Part shown: one piece after another, positions 8,819 through 17,229 of the stretch
How positions within the stretch are numbered: the stretch's first letter is position 1
Layout of the letters: each line of letters opens with the position of its first letter
DNA from: Nemertoderma westbladi
Taxonomy: Eukaryota; Xenacoelomorpha; Nemertodermatida; Nemertodermatidae
Assembly: GCA_032718475.1 (NCBI GenBank)
Contig: JAUCBJ010006029.1
Location: 1-24,293 of the forward strand
DNA length: 24,293 bases
Direction of reading: 5' to 3'
Notes under the pieces: generated by a model
Databases searched by the model: none
What the model was told of the DNA's origin: nothing
The model's input: the letters and a program-made list of their open reading frames with translations, nothing else
Made by a program: the position numbers and the translations under genes

Positions 8819-9218
8819 TGCCGACCTATACAGTCGTAAGAGCTGGAAAATAACCCAATTTGTTGCGTACGCATTCTGGGAATATTGGCGGGAATATTAT
8901 CTTCCCACCATATCCACCAGATCGAAGTGGTACAAAACGGTTCGGAGCCTCCAAAGAGGAGACTACGTATTGATAACCGAACCAGTTGTCAAGAGAAAAT
9001 ACTGGGAGACCGGAGTCATCTTGCACATACACCCAGACGTGCAAAATATAGTGTGCACCGTCACTGTGAAAATAAGGTGCAAGTGTCCGCACCCAAAGAA
9101 GTGTAAAACTAATGGTTTACACACCTTGGACCGACCGGTCCAAGATATCGTGTTATTAGAGGAGACACGCATCGAGACAGGAGATTATAATTTGTCTCCT
9201 GCCTCAAACCAAAATTAG
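8793..9218 (+). CDS. pol: BEL/Pao pol: DUF5641-like C-terminal tail
   Basis: This frame continues the integrase after a frame change. An FW.YW..EYLP segment (8871-8910), a KW.....L..GDYVLI segment (8928-8976) and a Y-W-x-x-G-V-I-x-x-I-H-P-D pattern (9000-9040) match the DUF5641 domain that closes BEL/Pao pol. A PVQDIVLLEE segment lies near 9140, again a DUF5641-like ending. An extra C-x-C-x4-KKC Cys cluster lies at about 9079-9106. The TAG at 9216-9218 is the likely natural stop. A CAGGAGA/TCTCCTG inverted pair flanks the last codons (about 9177-9201). Confidence 0.75.
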   Translation: MCRASEPISADLYSRKSWKITQFVAYAFWEYWREYYLPTISTRSKWYKTVRSLQRGDYVLITEPVVKRKYWETGVILHIHPDVQNIVCTVTVKIRCKCPHPKKCKTNGLHTLDRPVQDIVLLEETRIETGDYNLSPASNQN

Positions 9219-9977
9219 TGTTGGACGCAACTCACTTCGTATGCATTCCTCGTATGCAAATACTAGGAAATGCATAGGAGCGGGTTTGTGGTGATTTGCG
9301 TTGAGAATTTGTCTGGTGGGTATCAAAACAAAATTTTATCTTCAAAAATGTTTGGAAAATTAAAAATTTTAAAAATTTAGAAGTGAACCCAAGACAATTC
9401 CAGACGCTGTGTATAGACGCGTTTTAGAATTCGTCTATAGACATACAGTAATTTGAAAAGTCGTGAAGCCTGGAAAATAGCATTTAGAAACCATGGTGAT
9501 TACGGCTATATTACGTAGGAGTGTAAATTGAGTTTAGCAACTTCCACGGATTGGTGCCAACAGTACAACAACCAAGGTGCTAAAGGTTAGTAGCACCAGA
9601 GGCGTACACGGACCCCACTCAGTAGTTTGGAGTGAAGTGAGGTGTTCGATTATCAAACCTGCGGGTTTGGTATAGTCGAGCACCAAGACTATTGTCCTTT
9701 CTAACTACTGTAGTTTAGTACGAGTAATGGGAGTAGTTTTGGCATCAAAAAGTGAGTTGGTCACAGCCAGTTTATCTCCAAAGTTTTTGCGCTATGCATG
9801 GGAATAGGTTAGAGGATAGTTAGGAATGAGATGGGATCTAGAAAGTCGAACCTGAACTGCTGGAAGGCGGCTGGGGGGTTCGGGAGGTCTGTCCTTCGGC
9901 GTCATCTAACTGATTTACCCACAGTGTAATTAGTTACATAACGGACCTATTGGGATATATGTATATACGCTGCTATA
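9219..9977. other. noncoding spacer after pol, possible 3' LTR start
   Basis: No protein-like frame. It opens with TGTTGGACGC, the kind of TG start expected of a BEL/Pao LTR, but with no second copy in the window the LTR cannot be confirmed. It contains a hairpin at 9240-9276 (TATGCATT.CCT paired with AGGAAATGCATA), a GGTGCT/AGCACC hairpin near 9575-9600, and copy 2 of the dispersed palindrome (9641-9684). AT-rich at 9320-9380. Confidence 0.5.
9641..9684. repeat. dispersed hairpin repeat, copy 2 (noncoding)
   Basis: Core at 9654-9669 (TGCG centre). The arms 9641-9653 and 9672-9684 pair along their whole length, with G-U type pairs at two places and a two-base bulge (9670-9671). This gives about 19 stem pairs around a 4-nt loop, the longest stem of the five copies. 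It lies in the noncoding stretch between the BEL/Pao pol and the unknown frame at 9978. Confidence 0.85.
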
Positions 9978-11129
9978 ATGGAGAAGGAAATTAGAGCGCA
10001 ACCGAGGAGAGGATTTACTGCCAGAGAGGAGGCGGAACTACCATTTGCCCGACCCGGGTGTAAAGACTCAAACGTCTACTACCATGGGAAGTCGGTGATG
10101 GAATTGAATGGGAAGTACAAGCCCACGTATGATAAAGAGTTGAGGAGGGAACGGATGAGAGCGTTGGGAGACTGCATGGAGGTTTTAAGGAAGGAGTATC
10201 GCACTCGTTATCCCTACGACTTTGCCTTAGATGTATGTGACATTAGTGCAGACCCGGACGAGGAGATCGCACGGCTGTACCATATGAACATGTATTTATG
10301 ATACGACGAACCTCTACCTGCAGTCCGAGATCAGTTCGACGGAATGCATCTGTACCGGAGGACTCGAGGTGAGGATCAAGAAACGCCAAAGGTCTTCAGT
10401 GTATACAAGTTGTTCTACAAATGTGGTGAATGCATGAATAAACAAGACATGGCGATTCCCGATCAACTGAACGAGCAACATCCTGAACCGATATTAACGC
10501 GATGTCAAGCTCACCAGTTCCTTAGATACAATGAGGGCGGTTACCCGATGAGCAACCCGATGATCAGTATCGACTTTAGCGGAAAGCGACCTCCGAGACC
10601 CATTACACCGACCGTTACGACTTTAGATCCGTATACGGAGATTAAACCCTGTTCGACACCCAGTTTGATAGAGACGGCAGCGGCCATTTCGCTATACCGA
10701 GCCTATAAGGACCTAGAGGTGCGGCGCGAAGTGGCATGGGACTCGGGTACCAAACCCGCAGGTTTGGAGCTCTCGAGTCCATGGACTACGTTTACTTTGC
10801 CTCACCGAGCGAGAAATCTCACGCCTGAGCATCAGGACGACATAGATGCATTGCGGCAGGAGGAGCGAGCGGCGAAGGCGAAACAATTATTCGAAGAACG
10901 GGTAGCCGAGTATAATAAGACCGCGGATAGACATCAGGAGGAGACGAGGAGAGTGACCGGATTTGTTCCACAGGCCGTATCTCAACCCCGACCGATGTAT
11001 TATTCTGACGGCAACGAACCTGCGATATTGGTAGATCACCCGGAGTCGCGAGAAGCGATTAGATTCTTGCCGATGGAGAGAATGTCGGATCATTGGAACG
11101 TCGACTGCCTACGGGAAGTTCTTGCGTGA
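9978..11129 (+). pseudogene. unrecognised protein, N-terminal half, broken
   Basis: The ATG at 9978 has an in-frame TAA upstream, so it is a plausible start. The frame reads through one TGA (10299-10301) and stays protein-like to 11129, where it stops with TGA just as another frame takes over. The protein is soluble, charged and has no signal peptide or membrane segment. A possible zinc site is formed by KCGEC (about 10416-10430) with a later C-x2-H (about 10501-10512). A Glu/Arg/Ala-rich helical stretch, probably coiled coil, spans 10820-10950. Copy 3 of the dispersed hairpin lies inside the frame. I do not recognise the family. It may be an accessory frame of a retroelement or a decayed gene of another mobile element. 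Confidence 0.6.
10735..10783. repeat. dispersed hairpin repeat, copy 3 (in unknown frame)
   Basis: Core CAAACC-CGCA-GGTTTG at 10751-10766. Outer arms CATG.GACTCG (10735-10745) and CGAGTCCATG (10774-10783) pair, with a loosely paired internal section between outer arms and core. It is read in frame as KPAGL. The second central CpG is CpA. Confidence 0.85.
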
Positions 11130-11136
11130 CGTCCCA

Positions 11137-12021
11137 ATGCAGATAACGGATTACGACACGCTAGACAAGATTGGAGCTCCAGGAAAGGATAGCAAGTTGT
11201 TTTGATGGTTGGATAAGTACATAAAGGTATGGGTCGCGGTGGCTACATTCCCAGACGACGAGGAGGTAGACCAGGCGTGGCTAAGGAGAAAGGGTTCCTA
11301 CACCCGATACGATGACCACAAGGCTATTGAGCGCATGTGGACCCCATCCGACGAGATCTAGCGTCAGTGGAGAAAGATGGAGGAATCACTACAAGATTGG
11401 CGAGTGATATTCTACGACAATGAGGGAGGGTCCCATCAAGAATGTTTAACTAGTAAGTGCATTCAAATTCGCGCGGCCGATGGTGTGACTCATGTGTTTA
11501 TGCGTGTGAGGGCGGACCGAGAGAGACCGGAGCCCATAATAACGATGCAATATCGGCGGGGGAAGGATCCCAGAGAACAGATTTTGGAGGTATGCAGGTG
11601 AGGAGGTATGCACGGAGCGGAGCGTATCGATGCCAGGATGCTACCCAAGAAAGTAAGAGAGGCGATTCTCAATCAAGATTATGTCAAGGTGGGATCGGGA
11701 GTCCAGAGCAATTTGGAGAGTGACTTCAACGCCATGACTGATTTGGAGGACAGATTGCCGAGACCGTTTGTCGACACCAAGCTATTGTTGCTATGGGCAC
11801 AGGATATTGGAATTTATAGGGAGTATCCCAACTCTGCCAAGACTGGTATGGGCTTCATAGTGCATTTGTTATATAATTGGGACTTCAAGTTAAAGACGCA
11901 AAAGAAATACGAGGAGGCGTATGGTGAATATAACACGTCCGTGGGGCCTTCGCGCAGCACGAGGCCCAGTTATGAGATACAAATTAAAATTGTGCGACTG
12001 TATCACAAAATCAGGTTATGA
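11137..12021 (+). pseudogene. unrecognised protein, C-terminal half; possible DEDD-exonuclease-like fold
   Basis: After a frame change near 11122 this frame runs to TGA at 12019-12021 and is interrupted by TGA (11203-11205), TAG (11359-11361) and TGA (11599-11601). A D-x-E pair (FYDNEGG, Asp at 11416 and Glu at 11422) is followed by an IQIRAADGVTHVF strand pattern. Further on come VKVGSGVQSNLESDF (11680-11724) and PFVDTKLLLLW (from about 11764). That order resembles motifs I and II of DEDD 3'-5' exonucleases. The Asp expected in motif II is Asn, and in the final Y-x-x-x-D-like segment (YEIQI...LYHKI, about 11971-12015) the Asp is absent. So either the enzyme is inactive or the resemblance is false. 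Product otherwise unknown. Confidence 0.45.
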
Positions 12022-12541
12022 GAGATTAACCCACACCACCAATTAATCAAAGAAAGGGGGACAGTACGTGTTCACCCCTTTTAATCTGCACCCCCCCCCC
12101 CCCCCCTCCCCCACCCACCAATACATAACCGCGACATCTACCACCCACGGAAGGGTAGCACGAACTTAATTCCAAACGCACGTTCAATATGCAAAGCCAG
12201 GTGGTTTATAGGAATATAATCAATGCAGTACTCGTCTTCATTATAAGCCTCTTTGCGTTCGACCTGCTTTGTATTAAAATATATTTATTAAACGCAGGCT
12301 GACGCTCTTTATAATAATAATACCTAGGGATGCCAGCTTCCAGACTTTCAATCTTTACTGCCACGCAAACCCCGCAGAGGAAGTTTTGGTTTGAGAGATC
12401 AAGCCCATCGGCAATTGGTGTTTCAATTTCGGTCCAGGAACTCTGACAATGGGATCATTCAATCTTAGCTGTGGTCCATTCCCGTGGTTTCGGCTCCCTT
12501 TTCTTCGTCCCAATAACAGATTCTTCTGAAGACGTTCGATT

Positions 12542-12691
12542 CGCTTTCAGTTTATTGTTGGCGTTTGTGTTTTGAAGTTGTATTCGAGTGGACAGTCGCG
12601 CCGGTTTCGAGGTAACCGCTTTCAGTTTATTGTTGGCATTTGTGTTTTGAAGTTGTATTCAAGTGGACAGTTGCGCCGGTTTCGAGGTAAC
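12542..12691. repeat. 75-bp tandem duplication
   Basis: Two head-to-tail 75-bp units (12542-12616 and 12617-12691). They differ at three positions, and each difference is a CG in the first copy against CA or TG in the second. This is the pattern left by deamination of methylated CpG. Confidence 0.95.
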
Positions 12692-13241
12692 CATACCGAC
12701 CTGTGATAAGCGTTGGTTTTGTTGAGTGTCGGTATTCATCTTCTCTCACCTCTCCAATGTCAGATGTTGCAAATACGAATAACGGTATATATTTCAATAC
12801 TTGTCAATAGTAATATAGATAATTTACTATTTTATATCTGTACTGTTGAGCAAACTCTACATAAATTCCAACCTGTGTATCGTCGGTAGGGCTGTTGCTG
12901 TGCAAGTGCTAGTTGCCACCGGTCAGCCGGTACCGGTAGTAGGGTGGTACCATGGCCTACTACACACAGGCCATGACAAGGACTTTGCTGTGAAATTAGC
13001 GTAGGCTGACTGATGAATTATCAAATATTATATTTTCCATGAATGCAGGGTCCACATTTAAAAGAAGATGACTAGATTTTCGTAAAGAATTTAATTGAAA
13101 CAGTATTTAATAATAAATAAATTAATTATCGCTCGAGTTCCTGCAGCTTTTATTCATGGCAGGAATGTTTGAACGCTAATAAGTCGGTCAATCATGGATG
13201 AAATGGAACCAAACTTGGTACTCATGTAGTCTATAAAAAAT

Positions 13242-13446
13242 TTAGAAATTCTACACACAGACAGACTTCTACAGTTCCCCGGTCTGCCGTTAGGGGGCGA
13301 ATTAACAGAAACGTAAAAATAGCTGTAATTATAGAACCAACGATCAGATTCATCTGAAATTTAGTAGTAGTTACCTACGAGCATTGCTTAATTAGAAATT
13401 CTACAGAGACTTTTACAGTTCCTGTCTGCCGCTAGTGGGGAATTGT
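13242..13446. repeat. degenerate direct repeat pair
   Basis: TTAGAAATTCTACA...TACAGTTCC...GTCTGCCG.TAG.GGG.GAATT occurs at 13242-13304 and again, with small deletions, at 13392-13446. The first copy contains an ACAGACAGAC run. Eroded noncoding mobile-element sequence is the likely source. Confidence 0.7.
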
Positions 13447-13551
13447 TAGAGCTCCAGTTCAACGTGCTTAGCACGGTTTAATAAACAATCAATTAATTAT
13501 TTTATTCAATACAGCAATTATAACAGTAAAATGCAATGTATTCTATTTTTT

Positions 13552-13835
13552 AGTGAAATCAAGAGATAGGAGGGGGGTGGGACTGGACGCAAATCCCATC
13601 TTGGCGAATTAATATCCCGCCTCAATATTAATTTCTAAATTTTGGGAAAGGAGCAGGTTACAGTGGCACGTTATTTTAACCAAAACAATAAAGTAAACAC
13701 AATAGAACAGGTTACAGTTTTATTTTTGAGAGTAATCAGCTGTTGTTATTTGCGTCCAATTTCCCCTGGAGAGGGATGAATTTTTATTGCGTCCAGTTCC
13801 CCCCCCCCCCCCCCCCCCTATCTTGAAATCAAATA
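13552..13835. repeat. foldback repeat with G/C-homopolymer arms
   Basis: The left arm (about 13556-13600) reads GAAATCAAGAG.ATAGG, then a G-rich run, then GGGACTGGACGCAAAT. The right arm (about 13786-13835) is its reverse complement, with a run of 20 C (13799-13818) in place of the interrupted G run. A third, inner inverted copy of the TTTGCGTCCA.TT.CCC end lies at 13747-13766. The layout suggests a short non-autonomous foldback or MITE-like element about 280 bp long. Confidence 0.65.
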
Positions 13836-13998
13836 CCAAAAATATATTTATTATATGAACAATCTATTTGGAAATTGTAAGTTCGGCCTATCTCTTTACC
13901 ATAAGCTCAGTATCTTTATCTGGTGTGTTTTTATTATTTTACCAATTATTTAATATGTTTGATAGAATTGAACAACACCGCCCAACACAACCAACTCT

Positions 13999-14524
13999 CT
14001 ATCCGCCTCGAGCATCGAGAAATACCTGCTTATCCCAGTAGTATCCGTCCGTAGTCACCGGACCGCTGCGGTTTACTCCCGTAGAACAGTAGAATTCCCG
14101 CAGCTTCCGACCCAATTCGACAACGAATTCGCTTCACACTTTTGCGTCACAGAGAACGTAATCCAGTGCGATAACGTCTGCCCAACGTTCAACCATTTCC
14201 CCCAGGCGATCCCAGGATACGGGCCGCCGCTAAACCCTGATCGCACTCCTCGTCGATTCGTCCAGTCGTCGACGTAAGTCAGTAAGTGGGACTCTTCCCA
14301 CCGCACTCCAAGGTGGGTGACCGGAGTGAGGCATGATGAACTTGGCAGTGGCCCGCATTACGATCTGACCGACCGCCGTATTCCCAGTGTAGTAAATACC
14401 CAAATAGAATCGTACTGACAAACAAGCAATTCCGTAGTATTCCCCTGTTAATCACCTCTTGAAGCAAATCGGCTGTCGATACATCGGACTGTCGGGAGCG
14501 TTTCAGACAGTAATGGAGCGGCAT
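13999..14524 (-). pseudogene. unrecognised minus-strand coding remnant
   Basis: On the minus strand a protein-like frame runs from about 14421 to a TAG at 13999-14001, interrupted only by TAG (14230-14232) and TGA (14134-14136). Upstream a second frame (14524 to about 14420) appears to supply the preceding part through a frame change near 14420. The peptide has normal composition, with a MRATAKFIMPHSG segment, a VPLTDLRRRLDE segment and a W-D-R-L-G-E-M-V-E-R-W-A-D helix. Base composition is richer in CpG than the flanks, like the frames at 9978 and 15326. I recognise no family. It is the only decayed coding region of this block on the minus strand. Confidence 0.4.
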
Positions 14525-15325
14525 TTGCGAATATTTCCAATGGTTTTATAATAAATAAGGGGATTCAACAGTTCAATGCTAAAACAAATGGATTATTCCT
14601 AACCCCACCCCAATACAGCAATATACCTAACAGTATATAGCTTAGGTACCACAGTCTGACAGTACCATAATCAGCACAGTCAGCCTACGCATGGGTGGTA
14701 CCTACGGTGCGCACTACAACGGCAGTACAGCAATACGGTGTACCGTGCCAATGACTGAATGATTAGCGGTAACTACTGAACTATCTAAACTATTATATTA
14801 TTATTACCGGTACTAGGCTAATTAGGCCTAAACTATAATCACCGCAAGGGTTTCCGGGGCCATGTTTAGATTACATGATATGGCATGTCTGCAGTGTATG
14901 GTACCGGCTGACCTGTATTGCAGTATTGACTGATTGCAGAATTCTCGATTCAGGAATTGAGTACAGCCTGACAGTACCGGTACAAATGGTACATGCAGAT
15001 TGGCAGACAGCCCCTATGTTTTGCAAAATTTGTCAGAAAACCAGCTGATTTATCCTACAGTAATAATAATTTAACGCATGTTAATTTTGGATAAATAAAT
15101 ATATTATAACTACAATAACAGTTACACCGAAGCTGCACGAAGGCCCCGCGCAAATTCTACTTGGAAAATTTTCAAACTTTTGCCAAACAACATGTGTACC
15201 AAGTTTGGATAGATTTCATCAAGGATTGGCCGAGTTATTAACGTTTAAAATAAAATACTGAAAAAAAACGCGACAGAACGACAGAACAACAGAACGACAG
15301 AACGACAGAACGACTGGTTGATTAA
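14525..15325. other. noncoding; cryptic CAGT/ACCGGT-rich sequence
   Basis: No gene seen. 14640-15000 is dense in CAGTA, TACCGGTA and GTACCG words on both strands, a cryptic simple-sequence composition also found at the right end of the window. 15170-15270 resembles a generic interspersed-repeat tail. It contains GTACCAAGTTTGG (15196-15208), which is the exact inverse of 13209-13221. Confidence 0.5.
15271..15314. repeat. (CGACAGAA)n microsatellite
   Basis: Five and a half 8-bp units. The third reads CAACAGAA, again a CG-to-CA change. It follows a run of eight A and precedes the zinc-knuckle coding region. Confidence 0.95.
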
Positions 15326-17013
15326 TGGTACCACTACGCTAAGGCTCACTCACTTTGTGGCTCGCCCCACACACCACCGGGAGCGGAGTTCAAATCCCAC
15401 TTCAAGCGGCAAGCGTTAGTGTATTGGAACATCTGCGCGCCACCCCGTGCGTCGCTGCAATATTATTTGGTGCTTGAGTCGAACACGGTAACTTGTTTAT
15501 TAGCGGATATCGTTGCGCGAGTTTTGAAGCGTCATCCATTGGTATTCGTTCGGATGAGATCAATACGTTCGCTCGAAAGGGGGAATCCAATCCGACGTGA
15601 TGAAGCGTTTCTTAACCCCGTTCTTCAACCAATCGTTAGAGAATACGTCAATGGTTAGGAGAGGATTAGCGATATTCGAAGGAGTATATCGACAGAACAT
15701 CGGAGATTTGGGAGACCGACCATCGATGGAGTATCCGACGCCAGAGGCCTTGGAGAAGTGGTTAGGGAATCAAACCCGCGGGTTTGGTACTCCCGTCCAC
15801 TTGGAGGCGGATAGACCCGTTAGAGAGGGTTGGCCGGAGACATTAGTAGAGGTGTTCGGAGTGGATCTTCCGGTGGAGAAGACATATCCGAAACGAACGC
15901 GGGAGGAAATATTGGAGATAGAGGACAAGGGCGAGGATGTTTACTTTGTTCCGGATCGACAACCTCTGACCAGAGAGGACGACATCGTATTAGATATTGG
16001 GAAGGAAGGGAGTGCGAAACCGATTGGAGACCTCATATATGAGAGGGGATGGTTTCCACAAGCGCGTAGATGCAAGCTGTGCGGCAGCACGAGACACAAT
16101 CAAAAGTCGTGCGACGCGGTAGTAGAGGCGGCGCATAAGGTCTGCCGTTGGTGTAAAGAGACAGATCACTCGTTTCATACGTGCACCGTCTTCATTTCTC
16201 AATGCGGATATTGTGGGGTAAAGGGACATCGTAGCGCGAGATGCCAACTACGAGATGATTCCTTCCAAAACCATAGCATTTTGGGCAGTAGACCCATCGC
16301 ACATTGCGTATGAGCCATATCTACAATCGTTACCGCAATATCAGGAGCTAATATTAACCGCTCAAGATCTTCCGCAGAACACTGGAGTTATTGTTGTTCG
16401 GGAATACTTTCGACAACTTAACATGGATAACAAATATACTTGGAACTTTGTTGCTATTTGCGACCGTATAACAAAGGGTCTATTTTCAGAAACCAGGAAG
16501 GTGGTGCACACGCGAGGAGACTGGAAAATGGCGGCTATACAATACCGCAATGAGTTCCTATTGACTCACATACCGGTGGGGTCATTGACCGCCGAGCGGA
16601 TAAAGGAGCAGCGAACCGCAGCGCCCACAGCGACAACCGCTGGAGCTCAAGGCTCGCAGCGAGAACCAGGAGGAGAGGTCCTAGACAAGCGTCAAGTCAA
16701 GGACGACCGCTATCATTCGATTATAGAAGCGCAGCGATTGCAGCGCAAGGCACAGGGGGCGTCCGAAAAGGCGCGTGTGCAATTGCAGAAGGAGGAGTTG
16801 GTGGAGGCGACCACAGGAGCACGACAATTGGGACGAGGCCGAGGGAGAAGTACCAGCCGAGAATCAGTCAGGGCCCAGGGAACATCGTCGCCGGTTCCGG
16901 GGAGTGACGCCTCACGGGCGCCGTCAACAGAGTCAACACGAGGAAGACTGGTGTATCTGGGGAGGGGGCGAAAAAGAGGAGCGAGCCCGAAGAGCCCAGG
17001 AGCGGGTCAATAA
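15326..17013 (+). pseudogene. triple CCHC zinc-knuckle, RG-rich basic protein; broken
   Basis: The frame is open from 15326 without a clear start (GTG/ATG candidates at 15419 and 15597). It changes frame near 15650 and again near 16255-16300, then runs to TAA at 17011-17013. The middle carries three canonical C-x2-C-x4-H-x4-C knuckles at 16071-16112, 16143-16184 and 16203-16244, so it very likely binds single-stranded nucleic acid. Downstream is a folded-looking segment of about 110 residues (from 16258). After that comes a long low-complexity tail with Gln/Lys/Glu helices, a GRGRGRSTSR block (near 16830) and an RG/RK-rich end. Copy 4 of the dispersed hairpin lies in its N-terminal part. A gag-like nucleocapsid protein of an unclassified retroelement is a fair guess, but no capsid signature is visible and the family is unknown. 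Confidence 0.6.
15756..15802. repeat. dispersed hairpin repeat, copy 4 (in zinc-knuckle frame)
   Basis: Core CAAACC-CGCG-GGTTTG at 15771-15786, the only copy with both central CpGs and so a perfect 16-bp palindrome. Outer arms AAGTGG (15756-15761) with CCACTT (15797-15802), and GGGA (15765-15768) with TCCC (15791-15794), extend the stem. It is read in a different frame from copies 1 and 3, giving TRGFG. Confidence 0.85.
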
Positions 17014-17157
17014 TGCAATCGTATCACGGAACGACAGACTCTAGATATATACATCATTGTCGCTCTGATGTATATTGTAGCATTTTTGTAAATATTCGAC
17101 TGGACTCATATACACTAGTCGTACTAATTTGAATTTATATTATGAGAGAGGAGAAGG

Positions 17158-17205
17158 AGGCGATTGGGGAGACAAACCTGCGGGTTTGGCTTACTCCTTT
17201 CACCT
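17158..17205. repeat. dispersed hairpin repeat, copy 5 (noncoding)
   Basis: Core CAAACC-TGCG-GGTTTG at 17173-17188. GGAG (17168-17171) pairs with CTCC (17194-17197), continued by two G-T wobble pairs. An outer AGG (17158-17160) pairs with CCT (17203-17205). It lies just downstream of the zinc-knuckle frame, next to a purine-rich run at 17143-17160. Confidence 0.75.
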
Positions 17206-17229
17206 GCCCTAGCAAGTTTTATATGAAGG

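Larger units (their letters stand above)
2764..9218 (+). mobile_element. BEL/Pao-class LTR retrotransposon, defective internal region
   Basis: Domains occur in the fixed BEL/Pao order: capsid-like (DUF1759-like) domain, zinc knuckles, aspartic protease, RT, RNase H, HHCC zinc-binding region plus DDE integrase core, and a DUF5641-like tail. All are on the plus strand with almost no gap. Visible lesions are in-frame TGA at 3231-3233, TAG at 4219-4221 and TGA at 7886-7888, and frame changes near 3916-3929, 6684-6700 and 8793-8818. For 6.4 kb this is few, so the insertion is moderately recent but cannot make a complete polyprotein. The left end abuts a non-LTR remnant with no LTR, primer-binding site or Met start. 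No env-like frame was found. A 3' LTR may begin at TGTTGG (9219) but no partner copy exists in the window. Confidence 0.9.
12022..13998. other. noncoding, repeat-rich interval
   Basis: I see no gene here. It starts with a purine run AAAGAAAGGGGG (about 12049-12060) after the unknown frame, then a 16-base C tract (12091-12106). It also holds a 75-bp tandem duplication, a pair of degenerate direct repeats and a C/G-tract foldback, listed separately. Elsewhere it is AT-rich sequence with scattered TACCGGTA and GGTACC palindromes (12920-12960). Confidence 0.6.

Noticed and set aside
9219-12021. env gene for the BEL/Pao element
   Set aside because: The downstream frames have no signal peptide, no membrane segment and no glycoprotein-like Cys pattern.
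3231-12021. Alternative genetic code with TGA as an amino acid
   Set aside because: TAG stops and frame changes occur in the same regions, so ordinary decay explains them.
14073-14306. YVDDW box read as a reverse transcriptase
   Set aside because: No other RT motif lies around it, and a different frame on the same strand looks more protein-like.
15326-15405. tRNA-derived SINE head (GTTCAAATCCC matches a B box; TAAGGCTC upstream)
   Set aside because: The T arm does not pair well and the stretch is part of an open frame leading into the zinc-knuckle protein. There is no second copy in the window.
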